Of a DNA stretch of 64,000 nucleotides, positions 61,915 to 64,000 are shown in pieces; positions within the stretch are counted from its first letter, which is position 1; each line of letters opens with the position of its first letter. Source of the stretch: Vibrio lentus. Its GTDB lineage: Bacteria; Pseudomonadota; Gammaproteobacteria; Enterobacterales; Vibrionaceae. Location of the stretch: assembly GCF_002875945.1 (NCBI RefSeq), contig NZ_MCZK01000158.1:62001-126000 (forward strand), given 5' to 3'. Below the pieces are notes generated by a model. The model ran no database searches and had not been told where the DNA came from. It saw only the letters and a program-made list of their open reading frames with translations. Made by a program: the position numbers and the translations under genes.

Positions 61915-63495
61915 ATGTCTTTCCAACAAGAAGTGAGCAAACGTAGAACGTTTGCAATTATCTCTCACCCGGATGCGGGTAAAACCACGATTACTGAAAA
62001 AGTTCTTTTATTCGGAAACGCGATTCAAAAAGCGGGTACCGTAAAAGGCCGTGGCTCTAACCAGCACGCTAAATCTGACTGGATGGAGATGGAAAAAGAA
62101 CGTGGTATCTCGGTAACTACGTCGGTAATGCAATTCCCATACAACGATTGCTTAGTAAACCTACTCGATACTCCAGGACACGAAGATTTCTCGGAAGATA
62201 CGTACCGTACACTAACTGCGGTTGACTCTTGTTTGATGGTTATCGATGCTGCTAAAGGTGTCGAGGATCGTACTCGTAAACTGATGGAAGTAACGCGTCT
62301 ACGTGATACACCAATCGTAACGTTTATGAACAAACTTGACCGTGATGTTCGTGACCCAATGGAAGTGCTAGATGAAGTGGAAAGCGAGCTAGGTATGGCT
62401 TGTGCTCCAATCTCTTGGCCTATCGGTTGTGGTAAAGAGTTTAAAGGCGTTTACCACATTCACCGTGATGAAACGATCTTGTATGAATCTGGCCACGGCC
62501 ATGAGATCCAAGAAGTTCGCATCATCAAAGGTCTGGATAACCCTGAGCTAGACGAAGCTGTTGGTGAAGATCTGGCGAGCAGCGTTCGTGAAGAGCTTGA
62601 ATTGGTTATTGGCGCATGTCCTGAGTTTGATCACGAACTGTTCCTTGCTGGCGAGTTGACTCCGGTTTACTTCGGTACTGCATTGGGTAACTTCGGTGTT
62701 GACCACATGCTTGACGGCCTAACTCGATGGGCTCCAGCACCTCAAACGCGTCAAGCGAATGAGCGTGATGTTGAAGCGACTGAAGAGAAGTTCTCTGGTT
62801 TCGTCTTTAAGATCCAAGCAAACATGGATCCAAAACACCGTGACCGTATCGCATTCATGCGTATCGTATCGGGTACTTACGACCAAGGTATGAAGATGAA
62901 CCATGTTCGTACTGGTAAGAACGTGAGCATCTCAGATGCGGTAACCTTCATGGCGGGTGACCGTGCGCGTGCTGAAAAAGCATACGCGGGTGACATCATT
63001 GGTCTACATAACCACGGCACAATCCAGATTGGCGATACCTTTACTCAAGGCGAAAGCTTGAAGTTCGCAGGTATTCCAAACTTTGCGCCTGAGCTATTCC
63101 GTCGTATCCGTTTGCGCGATCCACTGAAGCAAAAGCAACTTCTAAAAGGCTTAGTTCAGCTTTCTGAAGAGGGTGCGGTTCAAGTATTCCGTCCTTTGCA
63201 AAATAACGATCTGATCGTTGGTGCCGTTGGTGTACTTCAGTTTGATGTGGTTGTAGCGCGCTTGAAAGCGGAATACAACGTTGAAGCGATTTACGAAGGT
63301 GTGAACGTTGCAACAGCACGTTGGGTTGAATGTGATGATGCTAAGAAACTAGAAGAGTTCAAACGTAAGAGCCAAGCTAACCTAGCGTTAGATGGCGGTG
63401 ATAACTTGTCTTACATTGCACCAACCATGGTGAATTTGAACCTAGCTTCTGAACGTTTCCCAGAAGTTCAATTCCGAGCGACGCGCGAGCACTAA
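61915..63495 (+). CDS. prfC: Peptide chain release factor RF3
   Basis: RF3 is the GTPase that recycles RF1 and RF2 from terminated ribosomes. The 526-residue protein has SHPDAGKTT (17-25) as P-loop, GRGSNQHAKSDWMEMEKERGISV switch-I region, DTPGHEDFSEDTYR switch II and NKLD. The length matches the family (529 in E. coli). Confidence 0.97.
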   Translation: MSFQQEVSKRRTFAIISHPDAGKTTITEKVLLFGNAIQKAGTVKGRGSNQHAKSDWMEMEKERGISVTTSVMQFPYNDCLVNLLDTPGHEDFSEDTYRTLTAVDSCLMVIDAAKGVEDRTRKLMEVTRLRDTPIVTFMNKLDRDVRDPMEVLDEVESELGMACAPISWPIGCGKEFKGVYHIHRDETILYESGHGHEIQEVRIIKGLDNPELDEAVGEDLASSVREELELVIGACPEFDHELFLAGELTPVYFGTALGNFGVDHMLDGLTRWAPAPQTRQANERDVEATEEKFSGFVFKIQANMDPKHRDRIAFMRIVSGTYDQGMKMNHVRTGKNVSISDAVTFMAGDRARAEKAYAGDIIGLHNHGTIQIGDTFTQGESLKFAGIPNFAPELFRRIRLRDPLKQKQLLKGLVQLSEEGAVQVFRPLQNNDLIVGAVGVLQFDVVVARLKAEYNVEAIYEGVNVATARWVECDDAKKLEEFKRKSQANLALDGGDNLSYIAPTMVNLNLASERFPEVQFRATREH

Positions 63496-63531
63496 TAGCA
63501 ACAGTTTCACATAACACTGTTGGATAATATT

Positions 63532-63566
63532 AAAGCCGAATTGCTTCTAGCATTCGGCTTTTTTGT
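63532..63566 (+). terminator. Rho-independent terminator of prfC
   Basis: AAAGCCGAAT and ATTCGGCTTT form a 10-bp stem with an inner GCT/AGC pair and a T-run, 36 bp past prfC. Confidence 0.92.
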
Positions 63567-63601
63567 TACACTAAGAGAACACCGTTTTGATGGAGTAAAG
63601 C

Positions 63602-64000
63602 GTGTTTGACCTCAACTTAGTAAAGCCATTCCTATCTGTATATCAACAAAGATCGATAACAAAAGCTGCTGAATCGTTAGAGCTCACTCAACCTGCAGTA
63701 AGTGCTGCTATCAAGAGATTTGAAGTGGTCGTAGGTTATGCTTTATTTGTCAGAGTGGGTCGCTCAATAGAACCAACCTCGATGGCGCACAAATTAGCAG
63801 GCCAACTGTCAAGTGCGTTAGAGTTAATGGAAGGTGCTGTATCTAGGAAGCGAGACTTTACGGTTTACATCCCTGCTAACCTTCTCCACAAACTGCCTAT
63901 GCTCAATGGCGTTCAATTAGTTGAATCCCCCATATCTGTCGATCATATAATTGAAGATATTCGATTGAATCGGGTCGACCTAGTTGTGGATACTGGTTTA
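63602..64000 (+). CDS. LysR-family transcriptional regulator (3' end outside window)
   Basis: An open frame starts at GTG 63602 with GGAG 6 nt upstream and runs off the window after 133 residues. The first 60 residues are a LysR helix-turn-helix: FLSVYQQRSITKAAESLELTQPAVSAAIKRFE, then ALFVRVGRSIEPT. An effector-binding domain begins after about residue 85. Its target genes should be outside this window; no divergent partner is seen next to it. Confidence 0.9.
   Translation, partial: MFDLNLVKPFLSVYQQRSITKAAESLELTQPAVSAAIKRFEVVVGYALFVRVGRSIEPTSMAHKLAGQLSSALELMEGAVSRKRDFTVYIPANLLHKLPMLNGVQLVESPISVDHIIEDIRLNRVDLVVDTGL

Overview
This window is a stretch of a Vibrio chromosome, most likely the large chromosome of a Splendidus-clade-like marine Vibrio. 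The gene order is close to the V. cholerae VC0610-VC0657 region as I remember it: fbpC, the chitin-oligosaccharide locus, rsmC, hemL, erpA, an RND pump, an M23 peptidase, tyrS, dacB, ompU, greA, yhbY-rlmE-ftsH-folP-glmM-secG, tRNAs, rimP-nusA-infB-rbfA-truB-rpsO-pnp-nlpI, ubiUV, a GGDEF/EAL gene, ubiT, holD-rimI and prfC. Species is inferred from synteny and protein resemblance only; no search was run. I see no insertion sequence, prophage, CRISPR array or rRNA operon.

Positions 1-20700 hold the end of an iron-type ABC transporter, then a long minus-strand chitin catabolic operon. Read in the direction of transcription it encodes a periplasmic chitooligosaccharide-binding protein, two permeases, two ATPases, a GH9 exo-glucosaminidase-type enzyme, a glucosamine kinase, a cytoplasmic GH20 hexosaminidase, a chitobiose phosphorylase and a phosphohexomutase. 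Upstream on the same strand is ChiS, the membrane sensor regulator of chitin use. The 0.7 kb between them carries a dyad resembling a SlmA site and an unusual long-range inverted repeat. RNA hairpins inside the operon probably set different expression of its sections.

Positions 20700-35400 contain an AI-2E-type permease, a tiny Cys-rich membrane protein, hemL, erpA, an RND efflux pair, an M23 peptidase, tyrS, a CBS-less MgtE-like transporter with an elaborate leader, dacB and an OmpU-like porin. The MgtE leader is the most interesting candidate for an undescribed system: a 14-codon ORF rich in Asp, Pro and Glu, nested RNA pairing, and five degenerate 22-23-nt tandem repeats, in front of a transporter that lacks the usual CBS magnesium-sensing domain.

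Positions 35900-53300 are core information-processing genes: transcript cleavage, ribosome maturation, FtsH protease, folate and peptidoglycan precursors, SecG, tRNA-Leu and initiator tRNA-Met, the nusA-infB operon, S15, PNPase and NlpI. Positions 53300-64000 hold a MarR regulator and MATE exporter that share one operator motif, the oxygen-independent ubiquinone genes ubiUV and ubiT flanking a c-di-GMP GGDEF/EAL protein, a GNAT protein, holD, rimI, prfC with a terminator-like hairpin in its leader, and the start of a LysR regulator running off the end.
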